Notes under the pieces: generated by a model
Databases searched by the model: none
Seen by the model: only the letters and a program-made list of their open reading frames with translations
What the model was told of the DNA's origin: nothing
Shown here: positions 1 through 6,600 of the stretch, in pieces
How positions within the stretch are numbered: position 1 is the stretch's first letter
How the letters are laid out: each line of letters begins with the position of its first letter
Assembly: GCA_943325655.2 (NCBI GenBank)
Contig: CALPQG020000066.1
Location: 1-9,811 of the forward strand
Direction of reading: 5' to 3'
Source of the DNA: Bifidobacterium breve
GTDB lineage: Bacteria; Bacteroidota; Bacteroidia; Cytophagales; UBA9547
Length of the DNA stretch: 9,811 nt
Program-made: the position numbers and the translations under genes

Positions 1-743
1 CATTGTTTCAGTAATCCAAGTGCTTCTGAGTGGGTTTCTGCATTCAGGTCATCGCTCATTAATCCATACAGGAAACAATCGAGTTTGCGTTTGGCAACGC
101 TACTGGAATCTTGCATTTTTAAAGTTCCTGAAGCCGCATTTCTTGGATTGGCTAAAAGTGCTTCACCGTTTTCTTCGCGTTCAGCATTGATGGCCAAAAA
201 GCTTTTGGTAGGCATAAAGACTTCCCCTCTGGCTTCAAAAAAGCTGGGATAATTTAAGCCCTTTTTTATTTTTAAAGGAATGGCGTGAATGGTTTTGGCA
301 TTGGCGGTAACATCGTCTCCTTTGGTTCCGTCACCTCTTGTTACGGCCCTTTTTAGTATGCCATTTTCGTAAGTTAAACTGATGGCTACTCCATCAAATT
401 TGAGTTCACAAACGTATTCGAAATCGTCGCCTATGGCTTTTCTTACCCTGTTGTCAAAATCAACCAGTTCTTCTTCTGAATAGGTGTTTCCAAGAGAAAG
501 CATTGGGTATTTATGAACAACAGTTTCAAAGTTTTTTGAAACCGTGCCACCAACACGTTGGGTAGGAGAGTCTTCTTGTTTTAATTGGGGAAATTGGGTT
601 TCAAGAGCAATGAGCCTTTCCAATAATTTATCAAATTCAAAATCACTGATTTCTGAAATACTATTTTGGTAGTATAGTAAATTGTAATGATTGATTTTAT
701 CAGTTAATTGTTTGATTTCAATACTTGCTTCTAAAGGTGTCAT
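1..743 (-). CDS. ligA: NAD-dependent DNA ligase LigA, N-terminal part (truncated by window edge)
   Basis: LigA seals nicks in duplex DNA using NAD+ as AMP donor, in replication and repair. My reverse-strand translation gives 247 codons from ATG at 743 without a stop; the rest lies beyond base 1. Residues about 1-65 match the Ia domain that binds the nicotinamide part of NAD (HYNLLYYQ at 19-26, SDFEFD at 33-38). The nucleotidyltransferase motif ELKFDGVA at 113-120 places the AMP-accepting lysine at Lys115. RGDGTKGDDVT at 136-146 and NPRNAASGTLK at 199-209 are further adenylation-domain signatures. The OB-fold, zinc finger, HhH and BRCT domains are outside the window. The start fits the family N-terminus, and the leader upstream is A-rich, as for other genes here. 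The identification is secure; only the C-terminus is unseen. Confidence 0.97.
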   Translation of the reverse strand, partial: MTPLEASIEIKQLTDKINHYNLLYYQNSISEISDFEFDKLLERLIALETQFPQLKQEDSPTQRVGGTVSKNFETVVHKYPMLSLGNTYSEEELVDFDNRVRKAIGDDFEYVCELKFDGVAISLTYENGILKRAVTRGDGTKGDDVTANAKTIHAIPLKIKKGLNYPSFFEARGEVFMPTKSFLAINAEREENGEALLANPRNAASGTLKMQDSSSVAKRKLDCFLYGLMSDDLNAETHSEALGLLKQ

Positions 744-774
744 GGTAATGAGGGTTTTCAGTAATCAGGTTACA

Positions 775-1146
775 GTATTTGATTTCAATGTCGTTTAGTT
801 AAGTATTCGTGCCACCACTAAAATGTTAATCAAGGTCTAAGTGGTGGCACGAATACCTTTGCACCACTAAAATGTTAATCAAGGTCTAAGTGGTGGCACG
901 AATACCTTCGCACCACTAAAATGTTAATCAAGGTCTAAGTGGTGGCACGAATACCTTTTCACCACTAAAATGTTAATCAAGGTCTAAGTGGTGGCACGAA
1001 TACCTTCGCACCACTAAAATGTTAATCAAGGTCTAAGTGGTGGCACGAATACCTTCGCACCACCACTAAAATGTTAATCAAGGTCTAAGTGGTGGCACGA
1101 ATACCTTCGCACTATCCTTAACTAAACGATATTTGGTATTTGATTT
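775..1146. mobile_element. Candidate non-autonomous palindromic element (MITE-like) holding the 49-bp array
   Basis: The 11-bp word GTATTTGATTT occurs at 775-785 and again at 1136-1146. Immediately inside lie inverted ends: 786-803 and 1117-1135 are near-perfect reverse complements, with a 13-bp perfect core, TCGTTTAGTTAAG at 791-803 against 1117-1129. The symmetry continues inwards: GTATTCGTGCCACCACT at 803-819 pairs perfectly with 1088-1104. An 11-base stretch present only in the right arm separates its two blocks. No ORF of note lies inside. Direct repeat plus terminal inverted repeat is the layout of a transposed element lacking its own transposase, with an internally expanded centre. That reading is inference; an 11-bp duplication is longer than for many IS families. 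An old palindrome expanded by replication slippage is the alternative. Confidence 0.5.
813..1109. repeat. Tandem array, six copies of a 49-bp unit
   Basis: Units start at 813, 862, 911, 960, 1009 and 1061. The spacing is exactly 49 except for one 52-bp step, where a CAC triplet is duplicated at the junction (about 1058-1063). Each unit begins CACCACTAAAATG, has GTTAATCAAGGTCTAAG in the middle, and ends GGTGGCACGAATACCTTCG. Copies differ only in the last bases (TTTG, TTCG or TTTT), so the expansion looks recent or actively homogenised. The unit length is not a multiple of three and every copy carries stop codons, so it is not coding. There are no unique spacers, so it is not a CRISPR array. 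Confidence 0.95.
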
Positions 1147-1232
1147 GCAAATAAAGTTTATTTGAAGTAAAAATCATTCATATAAATACCAATATTCATC
1201 GGTGTTGAATAAAAAATAACCAAGAATTACGA

Positions 1233-1419
1233 TTAAAAATTACTGTAATTCACCCAAAGTACAGTGGTCAACCCAATTACAATACATAAAATACTGGTGA
1301 GTAATGGATCGTAAGGCATGAATATTTCATCCAATAAATGCCAACATCCTCTCCAAAAAAAATATTATACCGATACCTGTGAGTACAACTTTGAGGCGTT
1401 TTTTGAAATTGTCTTGCAT
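1233..1419 (-). pseudogene. Small two-helix membrane protein gene broken by a +1 base in a homopolymer
   Basis: Reading the minus strand from ATG at 1419 gives MQDNFKKRLKVVLTGIGIIF, then a run of eight T (eight A on the plus strand, 1355-1362), and a stop soon after. With one T removed, the frame continues through FWRGCWHLLDEIFMPYDP and a second hydrophobic stretch (LLTSILCIVIGLTTVLW) to a TAA at 1235-1233, giving 61 residues. The restored protein has a basic start (residues 7-10), a first membrane segment at about 11-22, an acidic link (LLDE) and a second segment at about 39-55. That is a coherent small membrane protein. I cannot name the family with certainty, though the style is familiar from small flavobacterial hypothetical proteins. 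The break could be a true mutation, phase variation at the homopolymer or a sequencing error. Confidence 0.65.
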
Positions 1420-1428
1420 CTTTTTGGA

Positions 1429-1527
1429 GTTTTCAGTTTTCTGTAATCAGTTTACAGTTGTCAGTTTACAGTTTTCAGTTTTCTGTAATCAGTTTACAGT
1501 TGTCAGTTTACGGTTTACGGTTTACGG
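1429..1527. repeat. 42-bp tandem duplication followed by TTTACGG heptamers
   Basis: A 42-bp block starting GTTTTCAGTTTTCTGTAATC at 1429 is repeated at 1471-1512 with only the last base or so changed. The block is itself built from CAGTTTNCAG-type words. It runs into a period-7 run, TTTACGG three times, ending at 1527. An open frame across this stretch exists only because the repeat lacks stops in one frame; it is not a gene. Confidence 0.85.
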
Positions 1528-1545
1528 AAATAAGCTCTTAAACTA

Positions 1546-1580
1546 TAAAGCCTCAATGAAATTAATCCCTTGGGGCTTTA
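1546..1580. terminator. Possible hairpin terminator downstream of the DUF4468-like gene
   Basis: TAAAGCCTCAA at 1546-1556 pairs with TTGGGGCTTTA at 1570-1580, with one T-G wobble and a 13-base loop. It is the strongest conventional stem in the gap between the broken membrane gene and the DUF4468-like gene. It lacks a clean T-run on either side (AGTTTT follows on the plus strand), so terminator function is only a guess. Confidence 0.3.
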
Positions 1581-1599
1581 AGTTTTAAAATGTAAACTG

Positions 1600-1702
1600 A
1601 TTGCTATAAACTGATAACTAAAATAAAGGCTTTATTATTAAACTGAAAACTTGAATACTGAAAACTTGATAACTGAAAACTGAGAACTGATAACTGAAAA
1701 CT
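1600..1702. repeat. A-rich degenerate repeats of AACTGAAAACT type
   Basis: Words such as TAAACTGA, TACTGAAAACTTGA, TAACTGAAAACTGA and GAACTGATAACTGAAAACT follow one another irregularly. They are the reverse complement of the T-rich words at 1429-1512, so the two blocks could pair across the hairpin at 1546-1580. No gene is visible here. Confidence 0.7.
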
Positions 1703-1712
1703 CCAAACTCAA

Positions 1713-2258
1713 CTAAGGCATTTTCATAGAAGTATGAATGGCTTCAGCCAAACTTTCCATGTCAGTTTTAGTTTGTTCTTTGATGGCTCTCCAACCTTGT
1801 GGTGTTAAAATGTACCGATCACATTCCGGAAATTTACTTTCTAAATGACCGCCATTTGCATTTACGCCACTGTGCATAAAGTCAGTAATCACATAACTGT
1901 ATTTCCCTGCTTCATAATTGAAAGTAACCACATAGTCAACGTTTCCTTTGTGTATAATTCCTGTCATTGGACCTGGATATGACACACTGATGGTTCCTTT
2001 GTAAGCATAAATGCCATTGTCTTTGTCGTCTTTTTTGATTTTAGCAGGGTCTGCAACAAAGGATTGAATTCTTCTGTACAATTGTTCTTTTGTTCTACCT
2101 TCCATATCAAAAACACCAGAATAGGTTACTTTTTGGGTGATAGAATCAAGCGGTAATAAATTTACCGGTTTAGGTTTTGCTGTTACTGTTTTCTTTTTAG
2201 ACTGAGCCATCAGCGTTAAAGGCAATATGGCTAACAAGATAAATATGATTTTTCTCAT
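1713..2258 (-). CDS. Secreted DUF4468-like protein
   Basis: The 181-residue protein has a clear signal peptide: basic start (MRK), hydrophobic core at 4-16, and a probable cleavage near LMAQ at 16-19. A short lysine-rich linker with TAKPKP (20-31) follows. The rest resembles the DUF4468 (TBP-like fold) family of Bacteroidota: VTYSGVFDMEGRTKEQLYRR at 44-63 opens the domain, with a strand-rich middle (GTISVSYPGP at 88-97, VDYVVTFNYEAGKYSYVITD at 107-126). The C-terminal part (about 150-178) looks helical. The molecular role of this family is not known to me; it is exported, with no lipobox cysteine seen. The gene is divergent from the outer-membrane barrel gene, sharing a roughly 130-bp upstream region. 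The family assignment is from memory of its sequence pattern. Confidence 0.75.
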   Translation of the reverse strand: MRKIIFILLAILPLTLMAQSKKKTVTAKPKPVNLLPLDSITQKVTYSGVFDMEGRTKEQLYRRIQSFVADPAKIKKDDKDNGIYAYKGTISVSYPGPMTGIIHKGNVDYVVTFNYEAGKYSYVITDFMHSGVNANGGHLESKFPECDRYILTPQGWRAIKEQTKTDMESLAEAIHTSMKMP

Positions 2259-2339
2259 GATAAATATAGCTTTTCCTTAAGTTGCAAATTAAATAAAATC
2301 TTTTAGCTATCCTATAATTTTTTTCTTCACGGGGTTTTA

Positions 2340-2347
2340 TACATTTG
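2340..2347 (+). promoter_or_regulatory. Possible Bacteroidota -7 box (TAnnTTTG) for the outer-membrane barrel gene
   Basis: TACATTTG matches the Bacteroidota -7 consensus and lies about 40 bases before the ATG at 2387, leaving a leader of roughly 35 bases. I see no TTTG -33 box at the usual spacing, so this is a half-match. Confidence 0.4.
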
Positions 2348-2386
2348 TACAAATCATCTTTACTATTTACATACCATGGTCTCATT

Positions 2387-3337
2387 ATGAAATTAAATGT
2401 TTTTTTTAGTACCGTTTTCTTATTGCTTTTTACATTAATTAGCCAGGCGCAAATCAAGAGGGATCGCGTGGAGTATGACGATGAACCCAAACAAGTACCA
2501 ACCGAAAAAAAACAAGAAAAGCCATCAGATGTAAATCCAGAGCTTATCAAGGATATAGCAAAGAAAGTTTATTTCAATTTAAGTTTGGGTGGTAATTTTG
2601 GATTTGCTGGAAGTAGTAATTATTCAAACATGGGTGGAAACTTACAAGTGGAAAGTATTTCTTATGGCAATGGCATTGTTTTGCAAACCGGACTGGGGTA
2701 TAATTTTAGCAATAGTGTTGGTCTTGAAATCAATTTAGATTATCAGTTAGGAATACCGATTTCTGTAATTCCATCTAAATTTACCTATTATGATTCCAGT
2801 TTAGCACAAAATTTAACCGTGAAAACAGAATTAGGTTATTCTGCTAATATTTTAAAAATCAATCCTCAACTCGTTTTTTCAATGGGGAATACAAGTAGGT
2901 TTACCCCATATTTTAAAATCGGTCCTGTGTTTGGATTTAGTACCCGATATGAAAGTAATAAGCATATCTTTACTCCTTTAAATTACAATGATTCAATTGT
3001 ACAGGAATTCAAATACGAAGATGTTTCAGGTTTTGGAGTTGGCTTAACTTCCAATATCGGTGGTAAGTTCACTTTGGTTGAAAATGCTGTTTTTTTGTTT
3101 GCTGATTTTAATTATATTGCTCTGAATCAATCGTATGAAAAAGGAAGTATGGTTTCGGCAACACAAGACGGAATAAGTTTTTTAAATCGAATTTCAGTTG
3201 GTGATAGGGAATATGTGTATACCAAGAGTATTGCTGCCAATTATTCCCCAAGTCCTTATATGGCCAGTCAAAAAATTATGGAGTACTTTAACTTCAATTC
3301 TTTTGGGTTGAAATTTGGTTTTATATTTATGTTGTAA
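2387..3337 (+). CDS. Outer-membrane beta-barrel protein (porin-family-like)
   Basis: The product is 316 residues. ATG at 2387 is preferred over an upstream TTG at 2345 because it places a good signal peptide at the N-terminus: hydrophobic core at about 4-18 and cleavage after SQA at 19-21. A charged linker rich in K, E, D and P follows (about 24-50). From residue 60 on, alternating strands typical of small barrels appear (VYFNLSLGGNFGFAGSS, GIVLQTGLGYNFSNSVGLEI, FTPYFKIGPVFGFSTRYE). The last strand ends FGLKFGFIFML, close to the aromatic/hydrophobic C-terminus expected of barrels inserted by BAM. The length suits an 8- to 10-strand barrel. No ligand can be inferred. It precedes argD by 92 bases, but an argD -7 box suggests separate transcription. 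Confidence 0.8.
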   Translation: MKLNVFFSTVFLLLFTLISQAQIKRDRVEYDDEPKQVPTEKKQEKPSDVNPELIKDIAKKVYFNLSLGGNFGFAGSSNYSNMGGNLQVESISYGNGIVLQTGLGYNFSNSVGLEINLDYQLGIPISVIPSKFTYYDSSLAQNLTVKTELGYSANILKINPQLVFSMGNTSRFTPYFKIGPVFGFSTRYESNKHIFTPLNYNDSIVQEFKYEDVSGFGVGLTSNIGGKFTLVENAVFLFADFNYIALNQSYEKGSMVSATQDGISFLNRISVGDREYVYTKSIAANYSPSPYMASQKIMEYFNFNSFGLKFGFIFML

Positions 3338-3379
3338 GGAATTTTGTTTAATTTATTCCCAATTATTTTAAGAAAAGAC

Positions 3380-3387
3380 TAGATTTG
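3380..3387 (+). promoter_or_regulatory. Possible -7 box (TAnnTTTG) upstream of argD
   Basis: TAGATTTG matches the -7 consensus and lies 42 bases before the argD ATG, leaving a leader of about 35-40 bases. The nearest upstream TTTTG (3342-3346) is too far for a standard -33 box. This would be the head promoter of the arg cluster. Confidence 0.4.
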
Positions 3388-3429
3388 TAATCCTTTAAAA
3401 TAGCCATTCACACCTAATAACAATACGAG

Positions 3430-4578
3430 ATGAATTTATTTGATGTTTACCCAATTTATGATATTGAACCAGTAAAAGCTTTAGGAGAATATTTGTGGGA
3501 CGCTAATGGAAATCAATACTTAGATTTGTATGGTGGACATGCAGTAATTTCAATTGGACACACTCATCCTCATTATGTTAACAAAATATCTGCACAGTTA
3601 AATCAAATTGGTTTTTATTCTAATTCTGTTAAGATTTCGATTCAACAAGAATTGGCTACCAAATTAGGGCAGCTATCAGGGTTGGAGGATTACCAATTGT
3701 TCTTGTGTAATTCTGGAGCTGAAGCCAATGAAAATGCCTTAAAATTGGCATCATTTGCCAATGGCAGAAAAAAAATTGTTTCATTCACACATTCTTTCCA
3801 TGGCCGTACTTCTTTGGCTGTAGCGGCAACGGACAATAAAGCATTGATTGCTCCGGTAAATGAAACCGATAATGTCGTATTTCTTCCTTTCAATGATGTG
3901 GAAGCTCTGGAAAATTATTTCACAAAACATGGTGAAGAGGTATCTTCCGTCATCATTGAAGGTATTCAAGGTGTTGGTGGGGTTAATGTGGCATCAAATG
4001 ATTTTTTGAAAGCAATCCGTAGTTTATGTGATACGTTTGGCGCTTATTTTATTGCTGATTCAGTACAATGTGGTTATGGCAGAAGTGGAAAATTCTTTTC
4101 TCACAGTTATGCCGATGTCAAAGCTGATATTTACTCGATGGCAAAAGGAATGGGAAATGGTTTTCCAATTGGAGGTATCATTATTTCCCCTAAACTCAAA
4201 GCTAAATATGGCATGTTAGGAACTACTTTTGGTGGAAATCACCTGGCTTGTGCGGCAGCCATTGCGGTATTGGATGTGATCAAAGAAGAGGATTTGATCA
4301 ACAGGGCTTCACATTTGGGTGATTACCTGAAAGACAATTTAACTGGCTTAGAAGAGGTTGTAGAAGTGCGTGGAATGGGTTTGATGATTGGGATAGAATT
4401 TGGTTTCCCGATTGAAAACCTAAGAAACAAGCTTTTGTTTGACCATAAAATATTTGTTGGAAACGCGTACAATAAAAATGTATTGCGTGTACTTCCAGCA
4501 CTTAATGTAAGAAAAGAAAGTTTGGATATTTTCCTGGAAGCTTTGCACCAAACCTATCGTAAAGTAATGAGCGCTTAG
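3430..4578 (+). CDS. argD: Acetylornithine/succinylornithine aminotransferase, class III PLP enzyme
   Basis: ArgD transfers an amino group from glutamate to N-acyl-glutamate semialdehyde, making N-acylornithine. The 382-residue protein shows class III aminotransferase marks in order: phosphate-binding loop NSGAEANENALKLA at 94-107, SFHGRTSLAVAATDNK at 122-137, EGIQGVGGV at 177-185, PLP-pyridine aspartate Asp210 in ADSVQCGYGRSGKFF (209-223), and Schiff-base Lys239 in SMAKGMGNGFPIGG (236-249). TTFGGNHLACAAA at 265-277 completes the fold. The usual D-E-V-Q motif reads D-S-V-Q here (Ser211 for Glu). The next three plus-strand genes all belong to arginine synthesis, which fixes ArgD over other class III enzymes. 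Cytoplasmic. Whether it takes acetylated or succinylated substrate cannot be read from this sequence; the neighbouring carbamoyltransferase hints at succinylated. Confidence 0.93.
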   Translation: MNLFDVYPIYDIEPVKALGEYLWDANGNQYLDLYGGHAVISIGHTHPHYVNKISAQLNQIGFYSNSVKISIQQELATKLGQLSGLEDYQLFLCNSGAEANENALKLASFANGRKKIVSFTHSFHGRTSLAVAATDNKALIAPVNETDNVVFLPFNDVEALENYFTKHGEEVSSVIIEGIQGVGGVNVASNDFLKAIRSLCDTFGAYFIADSVQCGYGRSGKFFSHSYADVKADIYSMAKGMGNGFPIGGIIISPKLKAKYGMLGTTFGGNHLACAAAIAVLDVIKEEDLINRASHLGDYLKDNLTGLEEVVEVRGMGLMIGIEFGFPIENLRNKLLFDHKIFVGNAYNKNVLRVLPALNVRKESLDIFLEALHQTYRKVMSA

Positions 4579-4599
4579 TTTTTGGTGATGAGTTATGGG

Positions 4600-4666
4600 T
4601 GTTGAGTTGTTAGTATTTCAATTTATTTCATAACTATTCATTATTGCAATTACTAAACATTCAACA
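4600..4666. repeat. Imperfect inverted repeat in the argD-argF' spacer
   Basis: TGTTGAGTTGTTAGTA (4600-4615) and TACTAAACATTCAACA (4651-4666) are imperfect reverse complements around a 35-base AT-rich loop. Further words of the same family (CAACACTAAACACTCAAAAC) run up to the argF' start. The same GTTGAGTGTTGAG word reappears after argB. Confidence 0.6.
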
Positions 4667-4688
4667 CTAAACACTCAAAACTAAAAAA

Positions 4689-5639
4689 ATGAGACATTTT
4701 ACTTCAGTCAATGATGTAACAGATATTCAACAACTTGTAGCGCTGGCCAGAGAGTTGAAAAAAAATCCTTTGCAAAACAGTGAGCTTGGCAAAAACAAAA
4801 CCCTTGGTTTGATTTATTTTAACCCGAGTTTAAGAACCCGTTTAAGTACACAAAAAGCAGCGCACAACCTTGGTTTGCGTGTGATGGATATGAATGTTGG
4901 CTCTGATAGCTGGACGCTTGAAATTCGCGATGATGTGGTAATGGATGGTGCTGCTTCAGAACATATCAAAGAAGCCGCAGCGGTAATTGGGCAGTATTGT
5001 GATATTATTGGTATTCGCTCTTTTCCTTCTTTGAATGATAAGGAAACGGATTATAAAGAAGAAGTCATTCAGAAGTTTATCAAATATTCAGGCGTGCCTG
5101 TCATCAGTTTAGAGTCTGCTACTTTGCATCCTTTGCAGTCTTTGGCTGATATGATGACCATTGAAGAATTGAAAACCAAGAAACGTCCTAAAGTGGTCTT
5201 GACTTGGGCGGCTCATCCAAAAGCATTGCCACAAGCGGTACCCAATTCATTTGCAGAATGGATGAACAAAGCAGAGGTTGATTTTGTGATTACGCACCCA
5301 GAAGGCTATGAATTAGACGAAAAATTCACCAAAGGGGCTACCATTACCCATAACCAAGACGAAGCTTTGGCAGGTGCCGATTTTGTGTATGCTAAAAATT
5401 GGTCTTCTTACACCAATTATGGCAATATTATCTGTAAAGATAAAACTTGGATGATTACCGAAGAAAAAATGGCCCTGACCAACAATGCTAAATTCATGCA
5501 TTGTCTGCCTATTAGAAGAAATGTAATTGCCTCTGACGCTGTTTTGGACGGTCCTAATGCTGTGGTCATACAAGAAGCTGGAAACAGGGTTTGGTCAGCG
5601 CAAGCGGTGCTTAAAACGATATTGGAAACTCAATTTTAA
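4689..5639 (+). CDS. argF': N-succinylornithine/N-acetylornithine carbamoyltransferase (ArgF')
   Basis: This enzyme condenses carbamoyl phosphate with an N-acylated ornithine to give N-acylcitrulline; it differs from ordinary ornithine carbamoyltransferase. The 316-residue protein has the carbamoyl-phosphate loop NPSLRTR at 45-51, HPLQSLADM at 147-155, and HCLPIRRN at 271-278 in place of HCLPxxE-type ends. The proline-containing loop HPKALPQAVPNSFAEW at 176-191 is typical of the acyl-ornithine group. Aligning by Trp75 (Trp77 of the Xanthomonas acetylornithine enzyme, numbering from memory), the specificity position Glu92 falls on Ser90, in ASEHIKE. In the literature on the Xanthomonas and Bacteroides fragilis enzymes, Glu there goes with acetylornithine, and Pro, Ser or Val with succinylornithine. 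Ser90 therefore points to succinylornithine, by inference. The gene lies 110 bp after argD and 75 bp before argB. Confidence 0.93.
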   Translation: MRHFTSVNDVTDIQQLVALARELKKNPLQNSELGKNKTLGLIYFNPSLRTRLSTQKAAHNLGLRVMDMNVGSDSWTLEIRDDVVMDGAASEHIKEAAAVIGQYCDIIGIRSFPSLNDKETDYKEEVIQKFIKYSGVPVISLESATLHPLQSLADMMTIEELKTKKRPKVVLTWAAHPKALPQAVPNSFAEWMNKAEVDFVITHPEGYELDEKFTKGATITHNQDEALAGADFVYAKNWSSYTNYGNIICKDKTWMITEEKMALTNNAKFMHCLPIRRNVIASDAVLDGPNAVVIQEAGNRVWSAQAVLKTILETQF

Positions 5640-5711
5640 GTTTACAGGTTAACGGTTTTCGAGTTAACAGTATTGAAAACTTGATTACCGAAAACTTGAT
5701 AACTGACAACT
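5640..5711. repeat. Degenerate repeats in the argF'-argB spacer
   Basis: The left half is T/G-rich (GTTTACAGGTTAACGGTTTTC, split by AGTTAACAGT). The right half is A-rich (GAAAACTTGATTACC, GAAAACTTGATAACTGACAAC) and runs up to the argB start. The halves are partly complementary, like the block at 1429-1702. No separate promoter box is seen. Confidence 0.6.
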
Positions 5712-5714
5712 AAA

Positions 5715-6500
5715 ATGAAGAAATTATACGTCATCAAAATAGGAGGAAACATCATCGATAACCCACTCGCTTTAGAGCAGTTCTTGACTGATTTTGCGGC
5801 TATTGAGGGATACAAAATATTGGTTCATGGCGGTGGCAAAGTGGCCACTGACATTAGTAAAGGCTTAGGCATTGAAGCACAAATGGTGGATGGCAGAAGG
5901 GTAACTGATGCGGAAACCTTGAAAATTGTGACCATGGTGTACGCTGGATTCATCAATAAAAATGTGGTGGCGCAATTGCAAGCCAAATCTTGTAATGCCA
6001 TTGGCTTAACTGGTGCTGATGCCAACCTGATCAAGTCGCATAAACGTGCTGTGAAAACGGTAGACTATGGATTTGTGGGAGATGTGGATGAAGTCAATTC
6101 AGCTATATTAAAAATGTTGATTGAAAATAACCTGACGCCAATCATTGCTCCAATTACGCACAACAAAGCTGGGGTGTTACTGAATACCAATGCCGATACG
6201 GTGGCTTCAACTATTGCGGTAGCAATGTCTCAAGTGTTTGATGTTGAGTTGGTTTACTGCTTTGAGTTAAAAGGGGTTTTGAGAGATTTTGAAGATAAAA
6301 ATTCTGTTATTAACGAGATCGATACTACTTATTATGCGCAATTAAAAGCCGATGGAATTGTGTCCAAGGGAATGATTCCCAAACTTGACAATGCCTTTGA
6401 TGCCATTAAAGCTGGTGTTTCGGCGGTGAGAATTTGTCAAGCCGACGATTTGTTGCAGTTGTTGAATGAAGGGGAGAAGTTGGGAACAACGCTTTCTTAG
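5715..6500 (+). CDS. argB: Acetylglutamate (or succinylglutamate) kinase
   Basis: ArgB phosphorylates the gamma-carboxyl of N-acylglutamate with ATP, the second step of arginine synthesis. The 261-residue protein belongs to the amino-acid kinase fold: KIGGN at 8-12 with catalytic Lys8, glycine loop HGGGK at 38-42, GRRVTDAETL at 60-69 (substrate-carboxylate arginine, about Arg62), NTNAD at 157-161 with Asp161, and SKGMIPKLDNA at 217-227 with the ATP-site lysine. The length equals that of the short E. coli-type enzymes and lacks the N-terminal helix linked to arginine-feedback-sensitive hexameric kinases. Feedback inhibition of the classical kind is therefore not evident, by inference. If ArgF' uses succinylornithine, this enzyme should accept N-succinylglutamate. 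Confidence 0.94.
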   Translation: MKKLYVIKIGGNIIDNPLALEQFLTDFAAIEGYKILVHGGGKVATDISKGLGIEAQMVDGRRVTDAETLKIVTMVYAGFINKNVVAQLQAKSCNAIGLTGADANLIKSHKRAVKTVDYGFVGDVDEVNSAILKMLIENNLTPIIAPITHNKAGVLLNTNADTVASTIAVAMSQVFDVELVYCFELKGVLRDFEDKNSVINEIDTTYYAQLKADGIVSKGMIPKLDNAFDAIKAGVSAVRICQADDLLQLLNEGEKLGTTLS

Positions 6501-6590
6501 TGTTGAGTGTTGAGTTGTGAGTGTTTAGTATATTGAAATAATGTTGAATTTTAAATGTTGAATTTTGAATTTGAAATGTTGAATGAGTGA
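6501..6590. repeat. GTTGAGTGTTGAG / TGTTGAATTTT low-complexity repeats after argB
   Basis: Immediately after the argB stop, GTTGAGTGTTGAGTTGTGAG gives way to irregular TGTTGAATTTTAAA-like units. This is the same word family as the argD-argF' spacer. It is the first part of a 399-base gene-free gap that also holds the REP-like element and the repeats before argE; no gene is visible in any of it. Confidence 0.65.
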
Positions 6591-6600
6591 ATTGATGTTT

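Noticed and set aside
813..1109. CRISPR array
   Set aside because: The whole 49-bp period is conserved; there are no variable spacers and no cas genes in view.
1148..1164. Short palindrome CAAATAAA-G-TTTATTTG
   Set aside because: A perfect 8-bp inverted repeat, but AT-only apart from its ends and common by chance in such spacer DNA; no function supported.
1193..1211. TATTCA/TGAATA hairpin as terminator of the broken membrane-protein gene
   Set aside because: The stem is only six AT-rich pairs and lacks a following T-run on the minus strand.
1355..1362. Programmed ribosomal frameshifting in the A8/T8 run
   Set aside because: Possible in principle, but I see no stimulatory structure or known frameshift family; a mutation, phase variation or read error is simpler.
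1379..1588. 69-codon plus-strand ORF
   Set aside because: It translates the duplicated 42-bp repeat (giving repeated FSVFCNQFTVVSL), has no good start, and overlaps the start of the broken minus-strand gene.
2197..2550. 117-codon minus-strand ORF
   Set aside because: It overlaps the starts of both divergent secreted-protein genes and shows no domain; it is a chance frame.
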